In this document: positions 41,297-50,601 of the stretch, in pieces
How the letters are laid out: every line of letters begins with the position of its first letter
How positions within the stretch are numbered: position 1 is the first letter of the stretch
Assembly (NCBI GenBank): GCA_021792185.1
Contig: JAJYVD010000003.1
Span: 1-64,000, forward strand
Direction of reading: 5' to 3'
From: Nitrospirota bacterium
GTDB taxonomy: Bacteria > Nitrospirota > Thermodesulfovibrionia > Thermodesulfovibrionales > Dissulfurispiraceae
DNA length: 64,000 nt
Notes under the pieces: generated by a model
What the model saw: only the letters and a program-made list of their open reading frames with translations
Databases searched by the model: none
Told to the model about the DNA's origin: nothing
Program-made: the position numbers and the translations under genes

Positions 41297-42478
41297 CTAA
41301 TGCTCAAGCTCCACGCCTTCGGTCTCTTCCCTGACCGATACAGCCACTTTATAAAGCACTGTAAGCACAAGGAATCCTATGGCCCATACGCCGATGGTAA
41401 TCAGCGCTTCGGGCAGCGTAGGCCAGTATTCCATAACCCTCTCAAAGGGATTGGGAACAAAGCCGCCTATAACCAGGCCGAAGCCCTTGTCTATCCAGAG
41501 CGATGTAAAGAGCGCTATACAGGCAAGCGCCAGTATATTCTCATCTTTCCTTAGTACCGGGAATATGAGCAAAATAAGCGATACTATGGCGAGGATGCTC
41601 GATGTCCACATCAAAGGAACGAGCTTGCCGTGCCCTTCAAGACCCAAATAGAGATATTTAAATGGATGCATATGCCCCGGTATATTGCTGTATACCGCTG
41701 TAAAAACTTCGAGGAGCAGAAGGAAGACATTGGCGACCATCGCGTAAGTAACGATCTTGCCTATAGCCTGAATAGGCTCCTTGCCAGGATCGAACTTAGT
41801 GAACTTCCGTACTATCAAGGCGAGGATAATAAGGAGCGCAGGGCCTCCTGCGAATGCCGACGCAAGGAATCTGGCCGCCATTACAGCGCTCAGCCAGAAA
41901 TGCCTGCCCGGAAGTCCTGCATACAAAAACGCCGTAACGGTATGGATACTGACCGCCCAAGGTATCGAGAGGTATATCAGCGGCTTCACCCATGGAGCAG
42001 GGCTCACACCCTTTTTATCGGCATGCAGCGTTGCCCAGCCTATGATTATGTTGAGAACTAAATAACCGCCGAGAACAACGCTGTCCCAGAACATGATCGA
42101 GTTCGGCGTCGGATGCAGCATAACGTTCATGATTCTCATCGGCTGCCCCATATCCACGAATATAAACAATATGCACATCGTGACCGCGGAAACTGCCAAA
42201 AACTCGCCCAGTATAACTATCTTTCCGAATTTTTTGAAGTCATGGAGATAATAGGGGATGACGAGCATAACCGCCGAAGCCGCTACGCCGACTAAAAAGG
42301 TAAACTGCCCTATATACAATCCCCAGGAGACATCCCTGCTTAGTCCTGTAATCCCCAGACCCAGTTTAAACTGTTGAAGATATGTGATAAAGCCTATGCC
42401 GATAACGGCAAACAGGAAGAACACCCATGTCCAGTATCTTTTAGTGCCGACTAACGCCTTCTCAAGCATTTCTGTCAC
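41297..42478 (-). CDS. dsrP: DsrP, NrfD-like membrane subunit of the DsrMKJOP complex
   Basis: 393 residues with about ten membrane helices of the PsrC/NrfD family ('GLYIGQFTFLVGVAASAVML', SIHTVTAFLYAGLPGRHFW, EPIQAIGKIVTYAM). It anchors DsrO and exchanges electrons with quinone. Last gene of dsrMKJOP; overlaps dsrO by 17 bp. Confidence 0.94.
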   Translation of the reverse strand: MTEMLEKALVGTKRYWTWVFFLFAVIGIGFITYLQQFKLGLGITGLSRDVSWGLYIGQFTFLVGVAASAVMLVIPYYLHDFKKFGKIVILGEFLAVSAVTMCILFIFVDMGQPMRIMNVMLHPTPNSIMFWDSVVLGGYLVLNIIIGWATLHADKKGVSPAPWVKPLIYLSIPWAVSIHTVTAFLYAGLPGRHFWLSAVMAARFLASAFAGGPALLIILALIVRKFTKFDPGKEPIQAIGKIVTYAMVANVFLLLLEVFTAVYSNIPGHMHPFKYLYLGLEGHGKLVPLMWTSSILAIVSLILLIFPVLRKDENILALACIALFTSLWIDKGFGLVIGGFVPNPFERVMEYWPTLPEALITIGVWAIGFLVLTVLYKVAVSVREETEGVELEH

Positions 42479-43262
42479 CTCCCGGTATGTCTAATATGTA
42501 ATAAACGCTTGGACGTGTTCCGAGCTCGGACTTACGCCTGATCGTATAATTATCGGCAAGGACTTTTCTGACCTCGGAATTGAGGTCGGTAATATCCCCG
42601 AAGATCAACGCGCCGTTCGACGACTCTACGCACGCCGGCATAAGGCCTTTTGCGAGCCTTTCCTCGCAGAATGTGCACTTTTCCACCACGCCGATCATCC
42701 TCGTCGGATATTCTGCGTTCGGCTCCTTTACGAACGGTCTCGGATCCCGGTAATTGAAGCTCCTTGCGCCGAACGGACATGCCGCCATGCAGTATCTGCA
42801 TCCTATACAACGATGGAGGTCTTGCATTGTGATGCCGTCTTTTCTCTTGAAGGTCGCCTTTGTCGGGCACACCCTTACGCATGGAGGATTTTCGCAGTGG
42901 TTACAGAGAAGAACAAACTGTTTATGTTTCATCTCCTGCGGCATATATTCGCTCTCCTGTCCCGGAAAGGCATGCTCAAAAGAATCGGACCATATCCATT
43001 TGACCTCGTCCTTGGGATTGCCTAAATCAGGCACATTGTGGACGCGGTGACAGGCATCGATTACCTTTTTATAATCCTCCGCCGTTTTAAATTTCCTGAT
43101 ATCGACGACCATCGCCCACTGCTTAGCATGGAGGAGTTCCTTTGTCTGCAGGAACTGGGATGCCTCAAGAATATCTCCTGGCCTGCTCAGCACCCATCCC
43201 GCGCCTATTCCAACGGTTGAAAGTCCGGCTAATTTTAAAAAGTCTCTTCTATCCATACTCAT
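42462..43262 (-). CDS. dsrO: DsrO, periplasmic ferredoxin-like subunit
   Basis: 266 residues starting at ATG 43262 (GGTC/AGAAGAGG upstream; overlaps dsrJ stop as ATGA). A twin-arginine signal (DRRDFLKLAGLSTVGIGAGW) directs the folded protein out. Four ferredoxin clusters: CNHCENPPCVRVCP, CIGCRYCMAACPFGA, CTFCEERL and further Cys at its C-terminal part. Links DsrJ and DsrP. Confidence 0.94.
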   Translation of the reverse strand: MSMDRRDFLKLAGLSTVGIGAGWVLSRPGDILEASQFLQTKELLHAKQWAMVVDIRKFKTAEDYKKVIDACHRVHNVPDLGNPKDEVKWIWSDSFEHAFPGQESEYMPQEMKHKQFVLLCNHCENPPCVRVCPTKATFKRKDGITMQDLHRCIGCRYCMAACPFGARSFNYRDPRPFVKEPNAEYPTRMIGVVEKCTFCEERLAKGLMPACVESSNGALIFGDITDLNSEVRKVLADNYTIRRKSELGTRPSVYYILDIPGGDRNA

Positions 43263-43657
43263 GACCTCTTCTCCTTTGGCTCGATATGACAGGTCCAGCA
43301 GTAGGGTTTTACTGCCGCATAAGTGTGGCACTTGTCGCAGAATTCTTTTTTGTTCGAATGGCAGTTCATGCATGTATTCTGGAGGCTTATCGCAAAAAGT
43401 TTTCCCTCGGAATTCACATAAGTCCTTTTGCCTTCGCGAATTGCCGCATCCCTCCAGTCATTCAACATCTGCATATGCTCAGCCTTCATGAATTCCTTGG
43501 GCTCTACGCATTTTTTCTCGGCCAATTGCTGTATAACCGGAGTATCCAGCTTAGGCTCCGGCTTGGCGCTCACCTTCCCGATGTTATTGTAAAACGGGAA
43601 TGCGGCAAAGAGCAGAAAAACTATAATCCCTATTAAAATCTTACCGCCGTTATACAT
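43259..43657 (-). CDS. dsrJ: DsrJ, triheme cytochrome c
   Basis: 132 residues. An uncleaved-looking signal helix (ILIGIIVFLLFAAFPFYN) and three haem motifs: CMNCHS, CDKCH and CWTCH, all close to the C-terminus. A further Cys (KKCVEPKEF) matches the proposed unusual axial ligand of DsrJ. Overlaps dsrO by 4 bp and dsrK by 1 bp. Confidence 0.94.
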   Translation of the reverse strand: MYNGGKILIGIIVFLLFAAFPFYNNIGKVSAKPEPKLDTPVIQQLAEKKCVEPKEFMKAEHMQMLNDWRDAAIREGKRTYVNSEGKLFAISLQNTCMNCHSNKKEFCDKCHTYAAVKPYCWTCHIEPKEKRS

Positions 43658-45270
43658 TATTCAGCGCCCTCCTTTCCCGGAAGTGTTTCACCGCGCAGGT
43701 CGGCTGTCCTCTCCTTTTCACCCTCCATGACGAGGGCATTGCCGACGAGTTCCGAGATTCCGGCTACACCCACGCCGGGAACCCAGTAGTCCATGGAGGC
43801 CGAAAGGGTAGCCCTGTCGATAGCGCAGACATTCGCGAGCATGTTCACTCCGTGCTGCTCATGGACATACTTTACGGCATTTGCCCTCGGCAGCCCCCCC
43901 CTCATTCTCAGCTCCATATTCTCAGAGGCGTTCAATCCGGTGCCGCTTCCGCAGCAGAAGGTCTTTTCCCTGATCGTGTTTTCAGGCATTTCGTAAAAGT
44001 GGTTGCAGACGTTCTTTATGATATACCGCGGCTCCTCGAACATTCCCATACCCCTTGCGGTATTGCATGAGTCGTGGAAAGTGACCTTGAGATGATCGTT
44101 CCTGCTCTTATCGAGCTTAAGCTTGCCGTGTTTGATCAAGTCGGCTGTGAATTCCGATATATGGGTCATCTTTGCCGATTTCGCATTATCGAACACCGTT
44201 CCTGTTATCGGAGATTTGGGCACTTCGAGGAAGTCCGCCGGGCCGTTCCATGTATCCATATACTGGTGCAGCACCCTCCACATATGGCCGCATTCTCCGC
44301 CGAGTACCCACTTTACGCCAAGTCTTTTGGCCTCGGCGTAAATCTTGGAGTTCAGCCTCTTTGCCATCTCGTTGGATGAGAAGAATCCGAAGTTGCCTCC
44401 CTCCGACGCGTAAGTGCTCCATGTATAATCGAGACCCAATTCATGGAAGAGCATGAGGTATCCCATGGCAGTATAAATACCCGGCATGGCGAACAGGTCG
44501 CCCGAAGGCGTAACAAACAGAATTTCAGCGCCCTTCCTGTTGAACGTAGGATTTATCCTTATGCCTGTTATGGTCTCTATGTCGTCGAGCATCATCTCGA
44601 TATTGCTTTTAATGGTATGCGGCTCAAGGCCGAGGTGATTGCCCTTCATATAGCAGTTGGCCACCGGCCCGCCTATCCATCCTAACTGTAATCCGAGCAG
44701 GTTGGTGAGTTCCCTGCCTATCATGGTTATTTCAGCCTGGTCAATGCCGTAAGGACAGAACACGGAGCAGCGGCGGCATTCGGTACACTGATAATAGTAA
44801 TACCATATTTCTTTCAATACGTCCTCTGTCAGTTCCCTTGCGCCGGCTGTCTTGCCGAGTATCTTTCCGGAGGCGGTAAAATATTTTCTGTAAATAGACC
44901 TTAAAAGCTCTGCCCTTAATACAGGCATGTTCTTGGGATCGCCTGTTCCAAGATAAAAATGGCATTTATCGGCGCAGGCTCCGCAGCGCACGCATATGTC
45001 CATAAAGACATGGAATGAACGGTATTTCTGCAGCCTCTCTTTTATGCCGTTTAAAACGGTCTCTTTCCAGCCTTCCGGGAGATTCCAGTTCTCGTCCTGC
45101 GGCCTCCATTCATGTATGTTGGGGAAGCCTACGGTTTCAAGTTCCTTTGCCTTTGCCGGATGGCAAAACATATGCTCCCTTATTTCTACGGGAGTATCCA
45201 TCCATCCGGTTTTGGGATTCTTGAAGTCTATTTGAATCAGATCTTTTGGTTTTGCGGTAAACTTTGCCAT
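43657..45270 (-). CDS. dsrK: DsrK, HdrD-like iron-sulfur subunit
   Basis: 537 residues. Two ferredoxin clusters (CVRCGACADKC; CTECRRCSVFCPYGI) and the CCG domain with noncubane-cluster cysteines (DSCNTARGMG and FCCGSGTG), as in heterodisulfide reductase HdrD. Cytoplasmic; its proposed substrate is the DsrC trisulfide. Two bases separate it from dsrM. Confidence 0.95.
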   Translation of the reverse strand: MAKFTAKPKDLIQIDFKNPKTGWMDTPVEIREHMFCHPAKAKELETVGFPNIHEWRPQDENWNLPEGWKETVLNGIKERLQKYRSFHVFMDICVRCGACADKCHFYLGTGDPKNMPVLRAELLRSIYRKYFTASGKILGKTAGARELTEDVLKEIWYYYYQCTECRRCSVFCPYGIDQAEITMIGRELTNLLGLQLGWIGGPVANCYMKGNHLGLEPHTIKSNIEMMLDDIETITGIRINPTFNRKGAEILFVTPSGDLFAMPGIYTAMGYLMLFHELGLDYTWSTYASEGGNFGFFSSNEMAKRLNSKIYAEAKRLGVKWVLGGECGHMWRVLHQYMDTWNGPADFLEVPKSPITGTVFDNAKSAKMTHISEFTADLIKHGKLKLDKSRNDHLKVTFHDSCNTARGMGMFEEPRYIIKNVCNHFYEMPENTIREKTFCCGSGTGLNASENMELRMRGGLPRANAVKYVHEQHGVNMLANVCAIDRATLSASMDYWVPGVGVAGISELVGNALVMEGEKERTADLRGETLPGKEGAE

Positions 45271-45272
45271 AC

Positions 45273-46262
45273 TTACTCCTTTTCTACCGGTATTTCAGCC
45301 ATTTTCATCTTATCCCTGAAGTCTTCCTCGTATTCCTCGTAGGTATGCACCTTGACCGGATAATTCCAAGGGTTAACGTGCCTGAACTCGCGGCTGTTTG
45401 CGACCATATTTCGCGTCGGGCTGAGGAAGACGCCGCCCATATGCACCAGCTTGCTGAACGGGAAATAAGCGAAAAGCGCGCTCACAAGGAGCAAATGGAC
45501 ATAGAATATAGCGCCGACGCCCTTTGGAATAACAGGGCTGAAGCTAACCAATCCCATAGTAAGCTCTTTGACCCCTACGATATCCGTCTTTAAAAAATAC
45601 CTCATTATGATGCCGGTGGCCGCAATGCACATGATCAAAAAGAGCGGGAAATAGTCAGCGGCAAGAGAGATATACCTGACCTGAGGAACGTAAATCCTTC
45701 TTAAAAATAAAAACGCAACTGCAGCCAAAAGCACTACGCCTGTGGCAAAAAGCCTCGGTATCCCTATCTGCAAAAAGCCGTCGAATGCCTCCAATATAAA
45801 CAGATACGCCGGCGCCGGCTCCGCAAAAAGGCGTATATGCCTGAGCAGAACTATCAAAAACGAGTAATGAAATGCTATACCGCCGAGCCAGAGCCACTTG
45901 TCGGAACCGTAAACAAGTTTACTGCTGTCCCTCAGTTCGCCTTTAATATTTCTGAAAAGCGATCTGAATGTAAGCACTTCGAGGGCCATCCTGCCGATTA
46001 CGTGTAATGTGCTTGACGGGTTTTCGAGTTTATTCTGTTTAATCCAAGAAAACGATTTCTGCTGCCCGCAGGTTGTGGGGATGCAGAACGGCACGGGTGA
46101 TTTTGCCCATTTCAAGACCCTGTAAATCATGCCGAAGATAAAAATAAACAGGGCCGCATACGGGATAACCACGCCGAAGAGGAAATGCAAGTTCGCCGCT
46201 GTGCCTGCAACGGCAAGCAGAACAAGCGCGATTACTGCAAAAAATGGAAACAAGATTTTCAT
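45273..46262 (-). CDS. dsrM: DsrM, haem b membrane subunit (NarI-like)
   Basis: 329 residues with six or so membrane helices (VIALVLLAVAGTAANLHFLF; 'WLGGIAFHYSFLIVLLRHI'; IFYVHLLLVSALFAYFPF), containing the paired histidines expected for haem b ligands. Couples menaquinone/menaquinol to DsrK. Followed directly by dsrK; preceded with no gap by the RsbRD_N gene. Confidence 0.94.
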   Translation of the reverse strand: MKILFPFFAVIALVLLAVAGTAANLHFLFGVVIPYAALFIFIFGMIYRVLKWAKSPVPFCIPTTCGQQKSFSWIKQNKLENPSSTLHVIGRMALEVLTFRSLFRNIKGELRDSSKLVYGSDKWLWLGGIAFHYSFLIVLLRHIRLFAEPAPAYLFILEAFDGFLQIGIPRLFATGVVLLAAVAFLFLRRIYVPQVRYISLAADYFPLFLIMCIAATGIIMRYFLKTDIVGVKELTMGLVSFSPVIPKGVGAIFYVHLLLVSALFAYFPFSKLVHMGGVFLSPTRNMVANSREFRHVNPWNYPVKVHTYEEYEEDFRDKMKMAEIPVEKE

Positions 46263-46832
46263 CTACTCACCTCTTTCTGATTTATTGCCTTCCAATACTA
46301 AATCCTTAAGGTCAATGTCGCGATACCGCGCCTCAAATATGAGGTTTGCCCTTTCTACCAGTTTTACGGTCATATTCCTGAGTTCGTTGGCCTTGAGATC
46401 ATAAATCTTTTCCCTGCACTTCATGTATATATCGAAAGCCGTCAGCGCAAGGGCGTCCACCCTGCGCTCGAATGCGATCAGTTCGCCCGGAAAATCACCC
46501 GCATTGCTTTCGCCTGACATTTCTTCCCTCACTGCATCCTTAAGTTTAAAAACAAAGGCGAGGGACTGCGAAGGCGTGAAATCCTGAACTGCCCTTATCC
46601 TGACGATGTCGTCGAGGTATTTTGAAATCGTGTCCGGATCGTCGGCGTTGAGAAGCGAATTAAGAAGTGAATCCATTCCGCTGTAAATAGTGCTGCCTAC
46701 GGGATTAGCGAACCGGTCTTTTTGCTTTTTGAGGAAATCGGCTGTCTCGGCGGGATACGTATCGAGTATTGCATCGAACCACTTTTTCAGAATAGCCGGC
46801 TTCTTTTCCGACAAGAGTTTATTAAAACTCAT
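46263..46832 (-). CDS. RsbRD_N-domain protein leading the dsrMKJOP operon
   Basis: 189 residues, entirely helical: 'KKPAILKKWFDAILDTYPAE', FANPVGSTIYSGMDSLLNSLL, 'AVQDFTPSQSLAFVFKLKDA'. This is the globin-like N-terminal domain of RsbR/RsbRD type sensors without a STAS domain. It abuts dsrM (the stop and dsrM start are adjacent), so it is made with the complex. Function unknown; possibly a small regulator or assembly factor. Confidence 0.8.
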   Translation of the reverse strand: MSFNKLLSEKKPAILKKWFDAILDTYPAETADFLKKQKDRFANPVGSTIYSGMDSLLNSLLNADDPDTISKYLDDIVRIRAVQDFTPSQSLAFVFKLKDAVREEMSGESNAGDFPGELIAFERRVDALALTAFDIYMKCREKIYDLKANELRNMTVKLVERANLIFEARYRDIDLKDLVLEGNKSERGE

Positions 46833-46915
46833 TTCCTGTATAGCACACCTCCCCGTTGAAATGGCCTGTTGAAATGGATTGTATCTTTGTCGTACGTCTG
46901 TCTGAGCCGGTTAAA

Positions 46916-46950
46916 GGACCTGTGCCCCGTTTTTAAGGGGCAACCGGTCC
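46916..46950. terminator. Hairpin between dsrC and the dsrMKJOP operon
   Basis: GGACC (46916-46920)/GGTCC (46946-46950) and GCCCC (46924-46928)/GGGGC (46937-46941) enclose an 8-base loop. In the - direction only a short TTTAA follows, so termination may be partial, which would let some transcripts run from dsrC into dsrMKJOP. Confidence 0.55.
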
Positions 46951-46970
46951 CAACCATTTAACTTTTAAAA

Positions 46971-47306
46971 CTATACGCATCCTGTCGGCTTAGGAAGCCC
47001 TGCGTACCTACATGCCTGCTTTGCAGGTCCATCCGGAAAAAGCTCGTAAAGATATTTGGTATTGCCCTTCTCCGGGCCCATAACCTTGGCGATTTCCTTT
47101 ACAAGTATCTTTATCATCGGAGCAATCTGATACTTTGCATAATATTCCCTCAGGAAGTTGATAACCTCCCAGTGAGCATCTGTAAGTTCCATGCCATCGC
47201 CCTTTGCCATCTGGATACCGACATCCTTTACCCAGTCGTCAAGGTTTACAAGATAACCGTCCTCGTCCACCTCGATCTGCTTGCCCTGAAAATCAATAGT
47301 TGCCAT
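46971..47306 (-). CDS. dsrC: DsrC sulfur-carrier protein
   Basis: 111 residues ending with the essential conserved arm 'ACRYAGLPKPTGCV', which carries both cysteines (penultimate Cys and the one eleven residues before it) that form the trisulfide with sulfite-derived sulfur. 'DVGIQMAKGDGMELTDAHW' and FLREYYAKYQIAPMI are typical. GGAGG is at proper spacing. Own promoter at 47354-47383. Confidence 0.97.
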   Translation of the reverse strand: MATIDFQGKQIEVDEDGYLVNLDDWVKDVGIQMAKGDGMELTDAHWEVINFLREYYAKYQIAPMIKILVKEIAKVMGPEKGNTKYLYELFPDGPAKQACRYAGLPKPTGCV

Positions 47307-47353
47307 TTTGCTACCTCCTTTCTCTGTTTTAATTTTTGTTTTTAGTTCTGATG

Positions 47354-47383
47354 ATTATACTATCATTAACAGCCTTTATTCAA
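47354..47383 (-). promoter_or_regulatory. Promoter of dsrC
   Basis: On the - strand TTGAAT (47383-47378) and TATAAT (47359-47354) are 18 bp apart, about 50 bp before the dsrC start. Confidence 0.6.
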
Positions 47384-47459
47384 GAAAAGCGCTTAAGAAA
47401 ATAATATAGAGCGGCATGTCCGGTCAAATAAAATAATATTATATAAACATTTGCTATTT

Positions 47460-48512
47460 TTATTTGCCGGGTTCATTAACTTTCTTGTTTCTTATATCTT
47501 CAACTATACCCGCAACCTTTTTTTTCAACAGTTCGCCGTTATGATAAAAATCAATCTCGCTCTCATCTCCCGACAGCCCTTTGACATTTTCCAAAAGATG
47601 TTCCTCTCCGAGAATTCCGGCGACCCATGCGGCATAACCCCTCACAGCCGGATTTTTGTCGTCGAACATCCGCCGCATATCTCTTGCGATAAACGATACA
47701 AGGTCAGGTCTCACCTCCGCTATCCGTCCCATAGCCCAAAGTATGCCGGGCCTGAACATTTCCTCTTCGCGAAGCGACCATAAAATCGGAGCTATATCGG
47801 CAAACTCATCGGGATTGTTTCTGATGATTTCACCTATCAGCTCTGCCGCGCTCCATCCTATACCGCCTGATTCTTCGCCCATGGACCACAGCAGCCTGCG
47901 GACAGCGTCCCGCACAGTCTCGCTCTTACCCCCCTCGGTTAACGCCCCTGCCACAATGCCTATGGCCTCGATAGCTCTCCAACTAACGACATCCTCTTTA
48001 TCGTATGCCGATGAAATAAGCTTCCTGATAATACCTTTATCAGCCAGTGACTCGTTAACAATGTCGCCGTACAATCCCTGTTCAAGCAGCACTCTCAACG
48101 CCTTTTTCGATATATGCCCTCTCTTTGCGTCAACGGTTTTTGAAACCGATTTTTGACTATTATCACCTATCTCTTCTTTCATGACGTCTTTGGATATCTT
48201 CACGAATATCAGCTTACCGCCGCTTTGGCCGGTGCTTTTGGAGTAGAGCCGTGAATGCGTCCTCAAGTCATAATCCATATCATTGGTGAGATAAGCTTCA
48301 TCGGAGTTCATCTCATCTAATTTCCAGTCTCCTTTTGCAAGGGCGAGGGCATCCATATACGCCTCTCCCATGTTGTGTCCCGTGGGATCGCAGACATAAA
48401 CAGCCCCGCACGCGCACCTGCCGGCGATTATCTCTCCGAAATCGGTTTTCGTCTTTTCCGGCGCTGTTATACTCTTTCCGCAAAACGGGCATTCCGGCGT
48501 ATATTTGTTCAT
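47460..48512 (-). CDS. DVU0298-like HEAT-repeat protein with N-terminal zinc ribbon
   Basis: 350 residues. An N-terminal zinc-ribbon-like segment (CPFCGKSI ... GRCACGAVYVCDP) precedes HEAT-like helical repeats (GIGWSAAELIGEIIRNNPDEF in parts; RPGILWAMGRIAEVRPDLV; AVRGYAAWVAGILG). Proteins of this type are conserved in sulfate reducers near dsr and cobB genes. It overlaps the DsrN-like gene by 4 bp, suggesting a partner role in sirohaem amidation or DsrAB maturation; that is inference. Confidence 0.7.
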   Translation of the reverse strand: MNKYTPECPFCGKSITAPEKTKTDFGEIIAGRCACGAVYVCDPTGHNMGEAYMDALALAKGDWKLDEMNSDEAYLTNDMDYDLRTHSRLYSKSTGQSGGKLIFVKISKDVMKEEIGDNSQKSVSKTVDAKRGHISKKALRVLLEQGLYGDIVNESLADKGIIRKLISSAYDKEDVVSWRAIEAIGIVAGALTEGGKSETVRDAVRRLLWSMGEESGGIGWSAAELIGEIIRNNPDEFADIAPILWSLREEEMFRPGILWAMGRIAEVRPDLVSFIARDMRRMFDDKNPAVRGYAAWVAGILGEEHLLENVKGLSGDESEIDFYHNGELLKKKVAGIVEDIRNKKVNEPGK

Positions 48513-49945
48513 CTTTTCTCCTTAAACTCCTCTGCCTTTTTAATAAACCCCGCTGCCCATTCCGGGGCGCCGAGGGCGTGTATGTGAGTATACGTTGCAA
48601 GAGTATTCTTATAACAGATGCCGTCGGCCTTATCTTTTATCCCCTGCCCTCTTTTCATGCCGAACGCCATATATATGCCGGTCTTTTCACGCACCTCGAC
48701 CAATGCCGAGTAATGAAACTCATGTCCGTGCAGCACTGTTCCAACCGGATAAAAGGGATTGTCTTTCTTGACCTCGACAATCGTATAACCGTGAGCCTGC
48801 GGTTTTTCCTTCATCTCAAAGACAAGGGGGAATATGCCGACCATCGGATAAGCTTTTCCTCCGACTGTGATAGAATCGCCTAAGAACATGAGCCCGCCGC
48901 ATTCCGCGTATACGGGGAGGCCGCTTTCAACCGCTTTACGCACCGATTCCCTGAAACCGGCATTTTCCGCCAGTTTTATTGCGTTCGTTTCCGGAAAACC
49001 GCCGCCTATATACAATCCGTCTACATCGGGAAGCCGCTCCCCTTCGACGGCATTTATTTCGACAAGCTCTGCTCCATTACGCTCTAATTCCTCGAGGTTC
49101 TCGGGATAATAAAACTGAAATGCCGAATCCCTTATGACGCCGATCTTAACCACAGGCGATAGGCTATGGGCAATAGGCGATAAAAAATTTATCTCCGCTC
49201 TTTCAGCTTTTTCCTCTTGCCTATAGCCTATCACCTCATGCCTATTATTTAACGGCTCTGCTGACCGCGCAATATCGAAAATCGCATCGAGATCGAGATA
49301 TTTTTTTGCTATATCTTCCACAGTTACGATGGCCTTTACAGTATCCGGATGCTCTTGATAAGGCGTAAGCCCCATGTGCCGCTCCGGCATTTCCCCGGAC
49401 TTCAATCTCGGTATTGAGCCGAGCACGGGCAACGAACAATATCTTTCGATCGACTGCCTTACAACCGATTCGTGCCTGCTTCCGGAAACCTGATTCAGCA
49501 CAACGCCCTTTATATTCACATCCCTGTCAAGGTTAGCGCATCCAAGCACCACAGCGGCGGCAGTCCTCGTCATCTTAGTGCAGTCAACGATCAATATTAC
49601 GGGCGAATGCAAAAACTTTGCGAGCTCCGCAGTGCTGTATGAGCCTTCGACATCCATCCCGTCATAAAGCCCCCTATTGCCTTCTATGACCGCAATATCG
49701 CCTGTAAAATGCATTGCGAAGGATTCCATTATCTTTTGCCTCGAGAGAAAGAACGGATCGAGGTTGTAACATGGATTCTTCGCGGCCGCAGACAGCCATC
49801 CTGCATCGATATAATCAGGCCCTTTTTTAAATGGAATTACCTTCAAGCCTTTTGATCTAAGCGCAGCTATCAGACCGAGCGAAAGCGTCGTTTTCCCGCT
49901 TCCGCCCCTTACGCCTGCAATAACAAGACGTGGATAATTATTCAT
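48509..49945 (-). CDS. dsrN: DsrN-like cobyrinate/sirohaem amidotransferase (CbiA family)
   Basis: 478 residues. P-loop GVRGGSGKTTLSLGLIAALR and KKGPDYIDAGWL, then GATase Cys in ECGGLMFLGDS. A second CbiA-family protein beside the B12-operon CbiA (20162-21673). In dsr clusters this paralogue is DsrN, which amidates sirohaem to sirohaem amide for DsrAB. Two 7-bp arrays (49154-49181, 49217-49245) occupy the interdomain linker, the same place as palindrome B in CbiA. Function by context; a duplicate CbiA is not excluded. Confidence 0.8.
   Translation of the reverse strand: MNNYPRLVIAGVRGGSGKTTLSLGLIAALRSKGLKVIPFKKGPDYIDAGWLSAAAKNPCYNLDPFFLSRQKIMESFAMHFTGDIAVIEGNRGLYDGMDVEGSYSTAELAKFLHSPVILIVDCTKMTRTAAAVVLGCANLDRDVNIKGVVLNQVSGSRHESVVRQSIERYCSLPVLGSIPRLKSGEMPERHMGLTPYQEHPDTVKAIVTVEDIAKKYLDLDAIFDIARSAEPLNNRHEVIGYRQEEKAERAEINFLSPIAHSLSPVVKIGVIRDSAFQFYYPENLEELERNGAELVEINAVEGERLPDVDGLYIGGGFPETNAIKLAENAGFRESVRKAVESGLPVYAECGGLMFLGDSITVGGKAYPMVGIFPLVFEMKEKPQAHGYTIVEVKKDNPFYPVGTVLHGHEFHYSALVEVREKTGIYMAFGMKRGQGIKDKADGICYKNTLATYTHIHALGAPEWAAGFIKKAEEFKEKR
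49154..49245 (-). repeat. 7-bp arrays in the dsrN interdomain linker
   Basis: AGGCGAT, AGGCTAT, GGGCAAT, AGGCGAT (49154-49181) and, 35 bp later, TTGCCTA, TAGCCTA, TCACCTCA, TGCCTAT (49217-49245), which is the inverse word. The two arrays together could fold as a hairpin. On the coding strand they read as EINFLSPIAHSLSP and the preceding segment. Confidence 0.75.
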
Positions 49946-50010
49946 AAGTTTTTTATTATAACTTAAACAGGATGCTTATTCAGAGGGCAAACAAAATATT
50001 CAATCAACAT

Positions 50011-50601
50011 TCAAACTTCCTTCTTCAAACGCTCGAATGTTTCTATCAACATCCGAGTTTTTTGGTTGAGAAGTTGTTTATCCTTAATATGTTCAAGACC
50101 TTCTAATGTTTCATTTATGCCCTGCATTTTTATTTTTAATACCGAGAACTTATCCCTGAGAGAACTTACCATTCTATTGCAGCCATCCGATAAATCTTTG
50201 AAATCATCTTTATTATGCATACTCAGTGAGACATTAAATGAAATATCTCCGTCTGCGATATTATCGATATCCTTCTTCAAGTCATACAACATCCGGTCGG
50301 TCTTCTTTATTATATGCCTGAAAAAGATTAAAAGCGCTGTCACAACAAGGGTTACAACCGGAATAGTCGAATATATGAGATATTGCCCGATAATATCGCC
50401 GACTGTATCTACAGGGATATGCATCCTCCATCTCAGAGATTCGATCTCCTTATAAGAAAAAAAGTTGAAAATGCCGAGATTTACAAGCAAACCTATGGCG
50501 CATATCAAGATAATCCACAATACAAATCCTCTCTGATAACTTTTGTGGGTTATGTACTGTCTCCGCTTGCTTTGCACTTCATGCCCTCCATGCTTAATCA
50601 T
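50011..50601 (-). CDS. Two-helix membrane protein with HAMP domain and no output domain
   Basis: 196 residues. Membrane helices at about residues 24-48 and 78-96 flank a short periplasmic loop of about 28 residues; a HAMP-like segment (KTDRMLYDLKKDIDNIADGD in parts) and a coiled coil (LKIKMQGINETLEGLEHIKD) follow. No kinase or methyl-accepting domain. Third gene of a coupled three-gene operon (4-bp overlap with the cytochrome gene). Confidence 0.7.
   Translation of the reverse strand: MIKHGGHEVQSKRRQYITHKSYQRGFVLWIILICAIGLLVNLGIFNFFSYKEIESLRWRMHIPVDTVGDIIGQYLIYSTIPVVTLVVTALLIFFRHIIKKTDRMLYDLKKDIDNIADGDISFNVSLSMHNKDDFKDLSDGCNRMVSSLRDKFSVLKIKMQGINETLEGLEHIKDKQLLNQKTRMLIETFERLKKEV

Noticed and set aside
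46916-46950. Strong intrinsic terminator behind dsrC
   Set aside because: The stem is good but the T run is short, so complete termination cannot be claimed; listed only as a partial candidate.
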